NCBI RefSeq assembly: GCF_021147775.1
Contig: NZ_JAGTPK010000020.1
Location: 1 to 64,000 of the forward strand
DNA length: 64,000 nucleotides
Direction: 5' to 3'
Origin: Pseudomonas californiensis
Lineage (GTDB): Bacteria > Pseudomonadota > Gammaproteobacteria > Pseudomonadales > Pseudomonadaceae
Below, in pieces: positions 16,271-25,240 of this stretch. The position numbers were made by a program, and so were the translations under genes. Numbering within the stretch: position 1 is the first letter of the stretch; each line of letters opens with the position of its first letter. Below the pieces are notes generated by a model. The model ran no database searches. It was not told where the DNA came from and saw nothing but the letters and a program-made list of their open reading frames with translations.

Positions 16271-17926
16271 TCAGAAACGGGTGAACTCCGATTCGTCGGG
16301 GGCGCTGGCCATGTTGTAGGCAAATGCCTTGCGCGGTGCCGGCGCAGTTGGGCGCGGCGGCTGGCGGTTGGGCTTGTTGCCGGTGTCCACCGCGCTGCTT
16401 TGCACCGTGGCCCTTGACGACGCATCGAGCACGAAGAAGCTCATGGCCTGTTGCAGCTGTTCGGCCTGGCTGCTCATTTCTTCGGCGGTGGCGGCCAGTT
16501 CCTCGCTGCTCGAAGCGTTCTGCTGCGTCACCTGATTGAGCTGGGTCATCGCCGTGTTGATCTGCGCAACGCCGGCGGCCTGCTCCTCGGAGGCGGCGCT
16601 GATTTCCTGCACCAGGTCGGAGGTCTTGTTGATCGACGGCACCATTTCGCCGAGCAGCTTGCCAGCGGTCTCGGCCATCTCCACGCTGCTGGACGACAAC
16701 TCGCCGATTTCCTGCGCGGCCACCTGGCTGCGCTCAGCCAGCTTGCGCACCTCGGCGGCCACCACCGCGAAGCCCTTGCCATGCTCGCCTGCCCGGGCCG
16801 CTTCGATGGCCGCGTTGAGGGCCAGCAGGTTGGTCTGGTAGGCGATGTCATCGATGATGCTGATGCGCTGGGCAATTTTCTTCATCGCCACCACGGTCTG
16901 CTGCACCGATTCGCCGCCTTCGGTGGCTTCCTTGGCGGCCTTGCTGGCCATGCCGTCGGTGACCTTGGCGTTCTCGGTGTTCTGGTTAATGCTGGCGCTC
17001 ATCTGCTCCACCGACGCGCTGGTTTCCTCGACGCTGGCGGCCTGCTCGCTGGTCGCCTGGCTCATCGATTGCGCGGTGGCGCTGACCTGTTCCGAGGCGC
17101 TGGCGAGGTTGTCGGCGGCGTTGCGCACTTCGCCGATGATATGCGCCAGTTTGCCGACCATGTTGCGCATGGAGTTGAGCACCATGCCGGTTTCGTCTTT
17201 GGTTCCGGGTTCGATATGCGCGTTGAGGTTGCCCTCGGCCAGTTGCTCGGCGGCGGTCGCTGCCTGTCGCAACGGGCGCGAGATGATCCGCGAGATGAAC
17301 AGCGCCAGGCACACGCCGATCAACAGGGCCGCGACCAACACTGCAATGATCGACAGGCGCGCGCTTTCATACAAGGCCGTGCCTTTGTCGCCCGCGATTG
17401 TGGCGCCGGTGTCATTGAGCTCGACCATTTTTTGCAAGTTGGTGATTGCCTCTTCAAAGCGCAGCTTGGACTCGCCCTTGAGCATTGCCAGCGCCGCAGC
17501 TTCCTGGTTCTGCCGGGACAGCTCCAGCAATTGCTTGCTGCTGGCCAGGTAGGCATTCCAACTGTTGTTCACATTGTTGAAAAACTGACGATCGTCATCG
17601 CTGACTAACAGCTTTTCGTAGGTGTCCATACGGGTTTCGAGTTGCTGGTTCGATTCGGCGGCCTCTCGCTCCATTTGTGCCTTTTCCTCGGCGGTCTCGG
17701 CGCTGAGATGGCGGTATTCCTTCAGGCGATAGTTGGCGGCATAAAAACGCATGCCGGACGCAGCGCGCACCGATGGCAACCAGTTGCTCTTGATGTCCTG
17801 GGCAGTCTGGTTGACGGCGCCAAGCTGGAGGATCGCGAAGCCGCCCATGCCTGCCGTGAGCGTGAGGACCAGCAGGAACGAGCTGATCAGCTTGGTGGAA
17901 ATCTTCAGGTCGTAGAACCATTTCAT
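16271..17926 (-). CDS. Methyl-accepting chemotaxis protein with 4HB sensor
   Basis: A 551-aa transmembrane receptor from the start at 17926 (MKWFYDLKI); the frame extends 10 residues further but that start is less usual. TM1 is at about 12-32, followed by a four-helix-bundle periplasmic sensor, TM2 at about 180-205 (IIAVLVAALLIGVCLALF), a HAMP domain and the signalling hairpin with EHGKGFAVVAAEVRKLAERS. The tail ends ESEFTRF; the last five residues fit the aromatic-x-x-aromatic CheR docking pattern. It lies 29 bp after cheA. Ligand unknown. Confidence 0.92.
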   Translation of the reverse strand: MKWFYDLKISTKLISSFLLVLTLTAGMGGFAILQLGAVNQTAQDIKSNWLPSVRAASGMRFYAANYRLKEYRHLSAETAEEKAQMEREAAESNQQLETRMDTYEKLLVSDDDRQFFNNVNNSWNAYLASSKQLLELSRQNQEAAALAMLKGESKLRFEEAITNLQKMVELNDTGATIAGDKGTALYESARLSIIAVLVAALLIGVCLALFISRIISRPLRQAATAAEQLAEGNLNAHIEPGTKDETGMVLNSMRNMVGKLAHIIGEVRNAADNLASASEQVSATAQSMSQATSEQAASVEETSASVEQMSASINQNTENAKVTDGMASKAAKEATEGGESVQQTVVAMKKIAQRISIIDDIAYQTNLLALNAAIEAARAGEHGKGFAVVAAEVRKLAERSQVAAQEIGELSSSSVEMAETAGKLLGEMVPSINKTSDLVQEISAASEEQAAGVAQINTAMTQLNQVTQQNASSSEELAATAEEMSSQAEQLQQAMSFFVLDASSRATVQSSAVDTGNKPNRQPPRPTAPAPRKAFAYNMASAPDESEFTRF

Positions 17927-17955
17927 CAGGAAAACTCCATGGAATTGCAAATACA

Positions 17956-19995
17956 TCAGCGAACGACGACCAAGGGCGCCTGAGGCGCCTGGGCAGTACG
18001 GGCTTCCAGTTGTACGATTTGGCTGAGCAGGGCGGGCACGTCCAGAATCAACGCTACGGCACCGCTACCCAGGATGGTTGAGCCGCTGATGCCGCGTAGT
18101 GCGCCAAACAGCTTGCCCAAGGGTTTGATCACGGTCTGGAACTCGCCGAGCAGGTCATCCACCACCAGCCCGGCCTTATGCTCGGCGTAGCGCACCACCA
18201 CCACATTCTGGCGCCGCGCTGGCGGGCCTTCATGGCTGAAGTGCTCACGCAGGTCCACCAGTGGCAACACCTCGCCGCGCAGGTCCAGATAACCCTGGTC
18301 GCGGCTCGACTGGCGCTGGTGTTCGTCCAGCTCGATGCATTCCTGCACCATGTCCAGTGGAATCACATAGGTGGACTGATCGATCCCGACCAGAAAACCG
18401 TTGATGATCGCCAGGGTCAGCGGCAGGCGAATACGCACCACCGTGCCTTGGCCGGGACGGCTGTCCAGATCGACAGTGCCGCGCAGCAACGTGATGTTGC
18501 GCTTGACCACGTCCATGCCGACGCCGCGCCCGGACAGGTTGGTGACCGCATCGGCGGTGGAAAAACCGGCCTCGAAAATCAGGTTGTAAATTTCCTGATC
18601 GGTGAGCTGTGTGCCGCTGGCAACCAACCCGCGCTCCTGGGCTTTTTCGAGGATGCGTTCGCGGTTGAGGCCGGTGCCGTCGTCGGCGATTTCGATGACG
18701 ATGCTGCCGGAGTCGTGGTAGGCATTCAGACTCAGGTGGCCCTTGCTCTGCTTGCCCGCCGCGCGCCGCGCTGCGGCATTTTCGATGCCGTGGTCCATGG
18801 CATTGCGCAGCAGGTGCATCAGCGGGTCGCCGATTTTTTCCACCACCGTTTTGTCCAGTTCGGTTTCCGCGCCGCTGATGATCAGGTCGATATCCTTGCC
18901 CAGTTCCTGGCTGACATCGCGCACCACACGTCGAAAACGATTGAAGGTGTCGCCGATGGGGATCATGCGCAGGCGCAGGGCGCCATCGAGGATCTCCTCC
19001 ACCAGCCCCGATACAGTCGACGTGGCTTCCAGCAGTGGATCGTCTTGGCACGAGCGGGCCAGCAGGCTCGCGCCAGCGCTGGCGATGACCAGCTCGCCGA
19101 CCAGGTTTATCAGTTCATCAAGCTTGTCTGCGTTGACCCGTACGTAGTTGCCATCACGGGGTTTCGCTTCGCCGGTCGCGGCGACTCGTTGAGCGCTCGT
19201 GGTCCGTGGGTCGGGCTCGGCTTGCGTTTTGGGTTCGATGCCGCTGGACGCGGAGCTGTCGTGCGCTGCGTCGACTGCGCTGATGTGCACTTCACAATCA
19301 TCGCGAACGAAGTCGAATACTTCGTTGAGGGCTGCATGGCTGGCTGTCGAGCGCAGGTCTAATTCAAAGCCCAGGTAGCAGCTCTCCGGGTCCCAGCTGT
19401 CAACGGGCGGAATGCTGTCCGTCAGTGTGCTGAGTTGCATGATCTGGCCGAGGGTTTCCAGGTAGCGCAGGAAGGACAGCGGGTCCATGCCATTGCGGAA
19501 TACGTCCACACCAAAGCGCAGAGAGATATGCCACAGCCTCTCGGCGTCTGCATCGCCGTTTGCCGTAGGGGCATCCGCGCTGGCACCAGGCGCGTCAGCC
19601 TCCTGATAGGCGCTCAGTGCCTGACGCAATGTCGCTTCGCGTTCCAGCGCGGCGGGCGTCAGGGCTTCGCCCCGGCTGGCGACGACGTCGATCAACTCGA
19701 GCATATGGTCGCCAGCATTGAGCAGCAACGCGATCAGCGCGGCATCCACCGCTACGCTGTCGTCGCGCAGGCGGTCGAGTACATCCTCGACGATGTGCGT
19801 GAAATTCACGATCGGCGTCAGGCCGAACAGCCCGGCCGAGCCTTTGATGGTATGTGCGGCACGGAATACCGCACCGATCGCACCTTCGTCGTCAGGATCG
19901 CTCTCCAGTTGCAGCAGGGATTGCTCCATGGCCTGCAACAGTTCGCGTGCCTCGACGATAAATGTCTGCTGTGCCTGATCGAGATTGATGCTCAC
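17956..19995 (-). CDS. cheA: CheA chemotaxis sensor histidine kinase
   Basis: A 679-aa CheA: HPt domain with phospho-histidine H48 (AAHTIKGSAG), a linker/P2 region, a P3 dimerisation helix pair near 290-340 (VRVNADKLDELINLVGELVI), an HATPase domain with LLRNAMDHGIE and SGRGVGMDVVK, and a C-terminal CheW-like P5 domain. It phosphorylates CheY and CheB from this operon. It lies 18 bp after the STAS gene. Confidence 0.96.
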   Translation of the reverse strand: MSINLDQAQQTFIVEARELLQAMEQSLLQLESDPDDEGAIGAVFRAAHTIKGSAGLFGLTPIVNFTHIVEDVLDRLRDDSVAVDAALIALLLNAGDHMLELIDVVASRGEALTPAALEREATLRQALSAYQEADAPGASADAPTANGDADAERLWHISLRFGVDVFRNGMDPLSFLRYLETLGQIMQLSTLTDSIPPVDSWDPESCYLGFELDLRSTASHAALNEVFDFVRDDCEVHISAVDAAHDSSASSGIEPKTQAEPDPRTTSAQRVAATGEAKPRDGNYVRVNADKLDELINLVGELVIASAGASLLARSCQDDPLLEATSTVSGLVEEILDGALRLRMIPIGDTFNRFRRVVRDVSQELGKDIDLIISGAETELDKTVVEKIGDPLMHLLRNAMDHGIENAAARRAAGKQSKGHLSLNAYHDSGSIVIEIADDGTGLNRERILEKAQERGLVASGTQLTDQEIYNLIFEAGFSTADAVTNLSGRGVGMDVVKRNITLLRGTVDLDSRPGQGTVVRIRLPLTLAIINGFLVGIDQSTYVIPLDMVQECIELDEHQRQSSRDQGYLDLRGEVLPLVDLREHFSHEGPPARRQNVVVVRYAEHKAGLVVDDLLGEFQTVIKPLGKLFGALRGISGSTILGSGAVALILDVPALLSQIVQLEARTAQAPQAPLVVVR

Positions 19996-20013
19996 CGGGA
20001 CCTTCCTTGTCGA

Positions 20014-20325
20014 TCATTGAACGAAGTGTGGTGCAGGTTCAAAGCCGTCGCTGCGGCACAATTGCAACGTCTGCGCGACCGCCTGGCTTTGGCCGGCCAA
20101 GCTCAAGACCGTGCCGGTATTGCCCGCTTCGCGCTGCATGAGCGCAAGCAGTTGCAGGCCGGCGCCATCCATTTCCGTGACTTGGCACAGATCCAGGTGC
20201 AGACGCGGTGTCGTGCCAATCTGTGGCAGCAGCGCGGCGGCCAGTTCGGCCACGGTGTAAATCGTCAGCTCGCCGTCGATGCCCACATGGGCGGTGCCGT
20301 CGAGCGTTTCGCGGGTAATCGACAT
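20014..20325 (-). CDS. STAS-domain protein in che operon
   Basis: A 103-aa single STAS domain (anti-sigma-factor-antagonist fold), from the start at 20325. The usual DSSG-type motif carrying the phosphorylatable Ser reads here as MDGAGLQLL, with Gly in place of that Ser. It therefore probably cannot be controlled by serine phosphorylation. It sits between cheY and cheA, as in several alternative chemosensory clusters where a STAS protein is part of the signalling output. Confidence 0.85.
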   Translation of the reverse strand: MSITRETLDGTAHVGIDGELTIYTVAELAAALLPQIGTTPRLHLDLCQVTEMDGAGLQLLALMQREAGNTGTVLSLAGQSQAVAQTLQLCRSDGFEPAPHFVQ

Positions 20326-20348
20326 GGGACGCTCCTGGGTTGTAACTG

Positions 20349-20717
20349 TCAGGGCAGGATCAGCTTGGACACTGCCGCGAGCATCTGCGCCGGCTGGAAC
20401 GGCTTGACCACCCATGCCTTGGCGCCGGCGGCCTGGCCTTCAGCCTTCTTCGATTCCTGGGACTCGGTGGTCAGCATGATGATGGGCGTGAACTTGTAGT
20501 TCGCCAGCTTTTTGACCTCCTTTACGAAGGTGATACCGTCCATGTTCGGCATGTTCACGTCGCTGATGATCAAGTGCACTTTTTGCCCGGTGAGCTTGCC
20601 CAGCGCATCGCGGCCGTCACAGGCCTCGATAACGTCATAACCGGCGCTTTTCAAGGCGATACCGACCACTTGCCGCACGCTGCTCGAGTCGTCGACCACT
20701 AATACATTCTTCGCCAT
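20349..20717 (-). CDS. cheY: CheY-like single-domain response regulator
   Basis: A 122-aa receiver domain from the start at 20717. The acidic pair is in VLVVDDSSS, the phospho-acceptor Asp in IISDVNMPNMDG (about residue 53), the Thr in IIMLTTES and the Lys in WVVKPF. It has no output domain. It should be phosphorylated by the adjacent CheA, whether to act on flagella or to serve as a phosphate sink. It lies 10 bp after mcp2. Confidence 0.93.
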   Translation of the reverse strand: MAKNVLVVDDSSSVRQVVGIALKSAGYDVIEACDGRDALGKLTGQKVHLIISDVNMPNMDGITFVKEVKKLANYKFTPIIMLTTESQESKKAEGQAAGAKAWVVKPFQPAQMLAAVSKLILP

Positions 20718-20727
20718 GGTGTGCTCC

Positions 20728-21936
20728 CTAAAAGAACGTGATGTCTTGAGAATTCTGTGGCGCGACCGCTTTGCCATGGTGGGTGCGGCGTTGCTCGTCG
20801 GTGGCGTAGGTGGCCTCCATGCTCGCCAGCCACTGTCGGGCGTCGACGGACGCCGCCTGGTCCGGCGCCTGGCTGGCCTGCACCAGATGGCCGTGCAGGG
20901 CGTCCATGTTGTCGCGCACGTGGCTGAGAATCTGGCTGACTCGATCCTGGAATTGCAGGTTGACCAGCACTTCGGTCATCTCGTCGCGAATGCCGTAGCT
21001 TTCCTGCTTGAGCAAGTCAGCTGAGTCGGCCAGGCGCCCGGTGATGTTCTGGAAGCGCTCAAGCACCTGCTGGATACTCTGCTCGGATGCGCTTACCGAG
21101 TGGCTGTCTTGATCGGCGCTGCTGGACGCCGCCTGCACCAGTTGGGTAATGGCGTTATTGATGATGTCGACCTTGGCCGACATCTGCTTGCCGGTTTCGC
21201 TGGATTTGCTCGACAGGCTGCGCACCGCATCAGCCACCACCGCAAAGCCGCGACCCGCTTCGCCGGCACGCGCGGCCTCGATGGCGGCATTGAGCGCCAG
21301 CAGGTTGGTTTGCGCGGCAATCGCTGCCACGTCGGCCGCCATGGTGCGCAGCTCGCCGGTATAGGCGGTAAGGCCGCGCACCTGGGAAAGGGTCTGGTCA
21401 CGGCTCGATTGAGTCGCCTTGAGAGAGTCGATCACCTGGCTCAGCGCACTGTCGCTGCTTGCCAATACCTTGAGTGCGCCGTCGGCGGCCTGGCCATCCA
21501 ACTCGCCGGCGGCTTGCTGCGAAGCCTGCACGGTGTCCTGCAGTCGCGCGGAAATACCTGTGAAGCGGTTGGCCAGGCTCACGATCGCGTCTTCGGTCTG
21601 CTGACGTGAACTTTCCACTTGTTTTGCCCAGATCGGCATGGCGCCCAGCAATACTTCGTCGAGCTGCGCGCGCGAGTGCTTGTGCTGTAGTCCGGCCTGC
21701 ACTGTTGAGTCAGCTGCCATCGCGATGGCGCGTTGCACCGCATCGTGCTGCGCACGTCCGCTCCAGGCGCAAGCCCCCAGGCCGATCAGCACCAGCACCG
21801 CGCAGGCCCCCAGGTTGGCCGCAGCGGCCGACTGCGCGAGTATCCAACCGACGGCAGGGATTACCGGAATGAACGCAAACCAACGAAAACGCGGACCAGT
21901 CGAAAGGGCGGTAAGGCTGGATTGACTTTGGGGCAT
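20728..21936 (-). CDS. Short chemoreceptor without a periplasmic sensor
   Basis: A 402-aa methyl-accepting protein (start 21936, MPQSQSSL). Two hydrophobic segments occupy about residues 18-62 with almost no loop between them, so there is no visible periplasmic ligand domain. The cytoplasmic part has AAQTNLLALNAAIEAARAGE and GRGFAVVADAVRSLSSKSSETG. It ends SQDITFF. It is the first gene of the operon and probably senses a cytoplasmic or membrane signal. Confidence 0.85.
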   Translation of the reverse strand: MPQSQSSLTALSTGPRFRWFAFIPVIPAVGWILAQSAAAANLGACAVLVLIGLGACAWSGRAQHDAVQRAIAMAADSTVQAGLQHKHSRAQLDEVLLGAMPIWAKQVESSRQQTEDAIVSLANRFTGISARLQDTVQASQQAAGELDGQAADGALKVLASSDSALSQVIDSLKATQSSRDQTLSQVRGLTAYTGELRTMAADVAAIAAQTNLLALNAAIEAARAGEAGRGFAVVADAVRSLSSKSSETGKQMSAKVDIINNAITQLVQAASSSADQDSHSVSASEQSIQQVLERFQNITGRLADSADLLKQESYGIRDEMTEVLVNLQFQDRVSQILSHVRDNMDALHGHLVQASQAPDQAASVDARQWLASMEATYATDEQRRTHHGKAVAPQNSQDITFF

Positions 21937-22323
21937 GAGTTCGATCCTTGAACGTTGATGCAAATCTGAGCGACGTAGCAGGGTTATCAGCGTAGCGCGT
22001 CACAACTTTAGGCGCCCGATGTGCATTCGGTCGGATTCATGACCGGCGCGTGACTGAATCGTGAGCTGAGAATCGCCTGCTCCTGCCTTTTCCAGGAGCC
22101 CCGGGCCATGCCAGAAGAGGTTTGGCGCGGTCAGGGGAGACATCTTTGAAACAGCATGGGGATTAACGTCAGGTATGGAGCGCTGACAGTCATTTGCACT
22201 GTCGGCGCCAAGTCTGCATGGCCACCGTCTCGGTCAGACATAACTTGCTGTCTTTTCTGTGATCACAGCGCATGAGCAAGGGCGTGGCTGCTTTTGATTC
22301 AAGTTCTCTGTTGTCTTCGTCAG
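21937..22323. other. Intergenic region upstream of the che operon
   Basis: About 390 bp between the first che gene and the effector region. The che operon promoter should lie at the left side, but I cannot place it with confidence. No gene or mobile element is visible. Confidence 0.35.
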
Positions 22324-22358
22324 CACTCAATGCTGGCTCGCTGAGCCAGCATTGAGTG
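22324..22358. terminator. Perfect 16-bp hairpin downstream of the effector gene
   Basis: A 16-bp perfect stem (22324-22339 with 22343-22358) with a 3-base loop lies 53 bp past the stop of the leftward effector gene. There is no clear T-run on the minus strand side, so it may be a stabilising 3' hairpin rather than a simple intrinsic terminator. Confidence 0.5.
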
Positions 22359-22411
22359 ACGGTCTGTCCGGGCCTTATAACATCGTTGTCTCAGGTTGGC
22401 TGACGCACCTG

Positions 22412-23468
22412 TTACTGCCCTTGACCGCTTTCGATGGCTTCCCGGATTTTGCGGATGCGCGAAGCTTCGATAGACATGCTGTAGGAAAGGTCACCCCGTT
22501 GGACACGGAACGCCTGAACGCGATCTTGCAGTGTTTCGGCCGGACCTCCGCGGTGGGTGCTGACATCCTTGCTCGCCATTGCAGGTTGTTCGCGCAGTAC
22601 TGTGGCTATGGTGGCCCGAGATTCTGCGTGTTTGTAAAAGACGGCCGGCAATAGCTTTGTTCCGGAGAGGTATTCCGTTCCGTTGATAAATTCTGCATCA
22701 CCCCTGCGGGTCGAGCACTGGCCGTGGTCATGCAGCCGCTGGTGCAGGTCGTCGAAAAAATCGGATTGATGAAAGGCATTCAAGGCGAAGTCGAAGCAAA
22801 ACTGTTGGCAACCGATTTTGGATTTTTGCGCCCTTACGTCGATGACTGCCATCGAAACGGTGTTACCGAACTCATGCTTCAGGTCTTCGATGAATTCCTG
22901 GTAACCATCCTGGAGCAACGTTTCACCCTTTTTGTCGCGCTTGAATGCTGCGCCGGTCTCCATGACCAGTAGTGACTTGTGGCCACCTGCATGTGTCCTG
23001 ACATCGATTGCAACGCGATGCGATCCTCGAGAGTGCAGAATGGCGATTGATCGCCAACTGACTTCATCGGTGTCAGCCAATGCGTCTCTGAACTCGCTCG
23101 GCGTTCTCGCGTATTGCAGGTTCAAGCCTTGGTATCTGGCGTTATAGGTTTTCACCAGAGTCGCCAGATTCTTCGCAAAGGTTACTGATTTCTCGAGTCG
23201 GCTGGCTGTTACCCACCGTGGCAAGCACTCGTTGCGCGTAGTGCGCCAGTTCAGGATTGACGTTGCCCGCCAGCCTGAGAGCGTCGGCCAGCGCCCTGGC
23301 TTTGGTGTCGGCTCGTCGCGGCAGGTGCGAGAAGTTTGTTGCTTCAGCGTCGCTCTCTTGGGCGGGCGAATGGGAAGGGGGGGAGGTGGCGGCCTGGTTT
23401 TCAGACTGCCCGCTACGGACCGGGTAGTGCAGGTCTAACGTGGATGGCTTGGATATGCATATGCCCAT
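22412..23468 (-). pseudogene. YopJ/HopZ-family type III effector, frameshifted
   Basis: The start at 23468 gives MGICISKP, with Gly2 and nearby Cys typical of acylated, membrane-targeted HopZ/XopJ effectors; AGAAGG precedes it. The C-terminal frame carries the YopJ acetyltransferase pattern: His in SHRVAIDVR, acidic VMETG, catalytic Cys in KSKIGCQQF, then KHAESR and RGGPAETL and SIEASRIRKI. The two halves are in different frames. Removing one G of the pair at 23180-23181 joins them into a 351-aa protein with REISNFAKNLATL at the junction. As read, translation stops at 23142 without catalytic residues. It could be a natural null allele or a sequencing error. Confidence 0.8.
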
Positions 23469-23747
23469 GTTTTGGCCTTCTGTGTGTATAGGCTGTGTAT
23501 TGCGGTGCAACGATCCAGTGAGAGAAGCCGTCCCTGCAGGGCGCTCATGGTCGAACGACGGGGCCAGACAATTGCTACCCAACGCCCATATCAACTGTGC
23601 AGAGGGTGCTCTGATGGGTTCGGACATCAAGGTGGCCAAAGCAATCATCAGTCAGAGCATGATTGACGCGTCGTTCAGATCGTAATTCTGGACGTCGGGA
23701 GTGCAAAGCTTTTGCTCTGGTCTGTTCCCCTGCACAAGATCTTTGGC

Positions 23748-23776
23748 TGAGTGGCAGGCTGATGTGAACGGGTTCC
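23748..23776 (-). promoter_or_regulatory. hrp box (HrpL promoter) for the YopJ-type effector
   Basis: On the minus strand GGAACC is followed by 16 bases and CCACTCA, a full match to the HrpL consensus. It reads toward the YopJ-type gene but lies about 280 bp before its start codon, longer than usual for effectors. Confidence 0.85.
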
Positions 23777-23997
23777 AATGGTCAAGCGGTTGCCACCTCC
23801 GGAAGCGTCGACGTAGATCTGCGGATGTCGAGTAACTGTCAACCGGGCCAGAGTATGAAAAGGGGCTGCCTCGCGTGGCGTCGAGTTATCTGGCGACGAT
23901 CATGGTTCTGGCAACCGCATAGTCGGATCATCCTGATGACGTAACAATACGTCCACGACCCTTGCTCAGAGACCGTGCCGCCCTGTATCAGGTTTCG

Positions 23998-24025
23998 GGA
24001 ACTCATCCGCCTCTGCAACCACTCA
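23998..24025 (+). promoter_or_regulatory. hrp box (HrpL promoter) for hopC1
   Basis: GGAACT, 15 bases, then CCACTCA; one change from GGAACC. It ends 30 bases before the hopC1 start codon, a normal spacing for HrpL-dependent effectors. Confidence 0.88.
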
Positions 24026-24055
24026 ATGCGCATCTTTTGGATAGAGCGCTGAACG

Positions 24056-24865
24056 ATGACAAACGTCTCTGGACATATCGGTACCTACTCGAGTCTTGCT
24101 ACAGCCCATGCGGGTTCTTCGGCGTCGGTCGAAAATCAAATGCCGGATCCTGCACAGTTCAGTGACCCTCGGTGGAAAGAACTTCCAACAGCGCTATCGA
24201 CTATTGCACTGTCGAGATTTGATCAAGATATTTGCACAAACAACCACGGGATAAGTCAACGTGCGATGTGTTTTGGTCTTTCCTTGAGCTGGATTAACAT
24301 GATCCACGCAGGTAAAGATCATGCTACACCGTACGCATCGGCAGAAAGAATGAGGTTTCTTGGCTCTTTCGAAGGTGTAGTGCATGCCCGTACGCTTCAT
24401 AACTTTTATCGAACTGAGCATAAGTTTCTGATGGAGGACGCGGCCGCGAATCCCGGTGTATCCAGCGGCGCCATGGCGGGCACCGAAAGCTTATTGCAAA
24501 CCGCGGAGTTGAAGGGCTTCGCGCTTCGGCCTGTATTGGAGGATACCTCGAATTCAGGCCTTCCCTTTCGAGTGGCGTGCAAGCAGTCCGGCCGGCAACT
24601 TGTGGCTGATGATGCTGCCATAGGTTCGTTGTGCGAAGCCATCGTGGATAATCGAAACGGAGTGTTGGTCATTTACAGCGAGGGAATTGCTCACGCGCTG
24701 GGGTTTTCTGTATCCGCAGACCGTAAAAGAACGACCTTGTTTGATCCCAATCTTGGAGAGTTTCATACGCACTCAAAAGCGTTGGCGAGTACCATCAAAA
24801 ATATAGCGTCTGAGGATGGATTGTCTTTTGTAGGTGTTCAAATATTTGCTTCAAAGCGGCGTTGA
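24056..24865 (+). CDS. hopC1: Type III effector HopC1 (YopT-family cysteine protease)
   Basis: A 269-aa protein that I recognise as HopC1. It belongs to the YopT/AvrPphB (C58) protease family: Cys72 in QRAMCFGLS, His213 in IAHALGF and Asp230 in LFDPNLGEF are the expected triad. The N-terminus is rich in Ser and low in acidic residues over the first 25 positions, as in type III secretion signals. An hrp box precedes it. Unlike the divergent neighbour, the frame is intact. Confidence 0.93.
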   Translation: MTNVSGHIGTYSSLATAHAGSSASVENQMPDPAQFSDPRWKELPTALSTIALSRFDQDICTNNHGISQRAMCFGLSLSWINMIHAGKDHATPYASAERMRFLGSFEGVVHARTLHNFYRTEHKFLMEDAAANPGVSSGAMAGTESLLQTAELKGFALRPVLEDTSNSGLPFRVACKQSGRQLVADDAAIGSLCEAIVDNRNGVLVIYSEGIAHALGFSVSADRKRTTLFDPNLGEFHTHSKALASTIKNIASEDGLSFVGVQIFASKRR

Positions 24866-24898
24866 TGTTGAGCGTTTGGCGTTCGGGGGGCACTGAAG

Positions 24899-24932
24899 AG
24901 CCGGATTGCCGAACATTCATAGGTCCGGCTTT
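24899..24932 (+). terminator. Possible hopC1 terminator
   Basis: A 7-bp stem (AGCCGGA / TCCGGCT) with an 18-base loop and a short TTT after it, 33 bp past the hopC1 stop. Weak by loop size and T-run. Confidence 0.4.
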
Positions 24933-25240
24933 CAGTCTGACGATGACGCGCTGATTGGTTTGTGGCGTGAGTCATACACCCTGTGCGATCAATTCTCGTT
25001 GCCGGAAGCTGTCGTAAAATCTTCCGTTAAATCAGTTTTTTAGGGGTAGAATCAGGCCGCTTTCGCAAGCGTGGCCGGCCTATTGATCGTGATCTGATTA
25101 TGTGTCGCTCAACGGTTGTAACGCGATGCTTGCGCAAAGCTGGGACGCCTCATCACCGTGAGGGCTTCCGGCTTTTTTACTGCCTGTCTTTCGGGTGTAA
25201 ACTTGTTTTTCGCGCTCAGGCGCTTTCAGGTCCCGCGAAC
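24933..25240. other. Leader region of nadA
   Basis: About 308 bp between the hopC1 terminator and the nadA start. An open frame reaches upstream of nadA to 25100, but conservation of NadA begins at 25241. No regulatory site is confidently recognised. Confidence 0.35.

Noticed and set aside
23575..23778. Small chaperone gene between the hrp box and the effector
   Set aside because: The frame begins with TTG inside the hrp box itself and its sequence shows no chaperone-like character.
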